From positions 1 to 64,000 of the forward strand of contig JAWKPF010000012.1 in assembly GCA_041390825.1 (NCBI GenBank): 64,000 nt of DNA, in the 5' to 3' direction. Source of the stretch: Thermomicrobiales bacterium. GTDB lineage: Bacteria > Chloroflexota > Chloroflexia > Thermomicrobiales > UBA6265. This document shows positions 63,449 through 64,000 of the stretch, piece by piece. Made by a program: the position numbers and the translations under genes. The notes beneath the pieces are model-generated. The model was given only the letters and a program-made list of their open reading frames with translations, made no database searches and was not told the DNA's origin. Every line of letters begins with the position of its first letter. The stretch's first letter is position 1.

Positions 63449-64000
63449 ATGGGCGACGGCTCCCGCTACCGGGTCGGTGTCATTGGTGACCCGGTCGAGC
63501 ATTCCATCTCGCCTGCCATGCAGCAACCGGCGCTCGATGCCCTCGGAATTCCGGCGACCTACGAACGTTGGCACACAACGCTGGCCGAGCTCCCCGCTCG
63601 TATCGAATCTCTGCGCGAACCGGATGTACTCGGTGCGAATGTCACTGTTCCCCATAAGGAGCACGTCATTCCACTCATCGATGAGGTTTCCACGCTTGCT
63701 GCGCGCGCTGGAGCGGTCAATACGATCTCCAATCGCAATGGCCGCTTGTTTGGTGACAACACCGATGTCTATGGTCTTGCGCGCTCTCTGCAGTTGCACG
63801 CCGGCGATCTTGCGGGATGGCATGCGGTGATCCTCGGCGCTGGAGGGGCTGCCAGGGCCGCAGTCTTGTCGCTCGAATCAGTCGGCGCGGGCCGCATTTC
63901 GATCCTGAATCGCACAGTCGAGCGCGCTGAGCGGCTACGTGTCGATCTTGCCCCAGCACCAGTCGACGCTCTTGCGTCAGATGCGCCGGCGGCGCTCGAA
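63449..64000 (+). CDS. aroE: Shikimate dehydrogenase, 5' part
   Basis: The first 184 residues of an NADPH-dependent shikimate dehydrogenase, running off the right edge. VGVIGDPVEHSISPAMQQP is the substrate-binding SxS motif; GANVTVPHKEHVIPL has the catalytic Lys; FGDNTDVYGLARSL the catalytic Asp; VILGAGGAARAAVLSL the NADP fold and SILNRTVERAERL the NADP phosphate-binding arginine. It follows mltG by 3 bases, a common pairing. Confidence 0.9.
   Translation, partial: MGDGSRYRVGVIGDPVEHSISPAMQQPALDALGIPATYERWHTTLAELPARIESLREPDVLGANVTVPHKEHVIPLIDEVSTLAARAGAVNTISNRNGRLFGDNTDVYGLARSLQLHAGDLAGWHAVILGAGGAARAAVLSLESVGAGRISILNRTVERAERLRVDLAPAPVDALASDAPAALE

Overview
The window reads as a GC-rich bacterial chromosome segment. 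Gene content and style point to Chloroflexota, probably near Thermomicrobia/Sphaerobacter: CUT1 sugar transporters without their own ATPase, many Gfo/Idh/MocA enzymes, Tat-like lipoprotein-style signals, a COG3903-type ATPase/LuxR regulator and a DUF2851 protein. That placement is inference from gene style; no rRNA, tRNA or CRISPR was found. Most genes are intact and tightly packed, often with 4-nt stop/start overlaps.

Layout. 0-8 kb: a four-helix-bundle (S23/IVS-type) gene bracketed by inverted heptad repeats, a Gfo/Idh oxidoreductase, two small hypotheticals, a secreted CHRD-like protein, a PuuB-like FAD oxidoreductase, a bactofilin-like membrane protein, an MscS channel and an EEP-family hydrolase. 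8-12 kb: a Fur/Zur-type regulator with an FmdB zinc ribbon, divergent from a Zn/Mn ABC importer whose promoter carries a perfect 9-bp inverted repeat. 12-20 kb: a GH116 glucosidase, CUT1 sugar importer, YesL-like protein and LacI regulator. 20-24.4 kb: a glgP-lacD-gap operon for glycogen breakdown into lower glycolysis. 24.5-32.8 kb: five consecutive genes (YfhO-like membrane protein, NAD epimerase, LLM flavin oxidoreductase, ATPase-TPR-LuxR regulator, M1 peptidase), all recognisable but broken by many frameshifts. 33-45 kb: cobalamin adenosyltransferase, a second Gfo/Idh enzyme, glutamate synthase large subunit with a structured leader, glutamine synthetase, PucR regulator, small transporter, cupin and a VapBC-type toxin-antitoxin pair. 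44.7-51.3 kb: omega-aminotransferase, an HcnA/HcnB/BFD-type redox trio, glucose-6-phosphate isomerase, a peroxiredoxin with an in-frame UGA at its peroxidatic position, and NadA. 51.5-64 kb: a heptad repeat array, PepF (one frameshift), an aminotransferase, double-GNAT protein, arginine/lysine/ornithine decarboxylase, PuuA-like ligase, amidohydrolase, DUF2851 protein, MiaA, MltG and the start of AroE.

How it fits together. Nitrogen handling dominates the right half (GltB, GlnA, PucR, two PLP aminotransferases, amino-acid decarboxylase, gamma-glutamyl-polyamine-synthetase-like enzyme), and with the PuuB-like oxidase at 3.6 kb suggests polyamine and amino-acid turnover. Carbon handling (GH116, sugar import, GlgP, LacD, GAPDH, Pgi) dominates the left half.

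The strongest unusual find is the peroxiredoxin at 49449-49940. It reads through UGA at codon 53, exactly where the family has its catalytic cysteine, with a candidate bacterial SECIS whose loop starts 18 nt after the UGA. Also notable are the heptad repeats flanking the four-helix-bundle gene, the switch-like leader of gltB, and the dense frameshift block at 25.7-32.5 kb, which looks more like local sequence error than natural decay.
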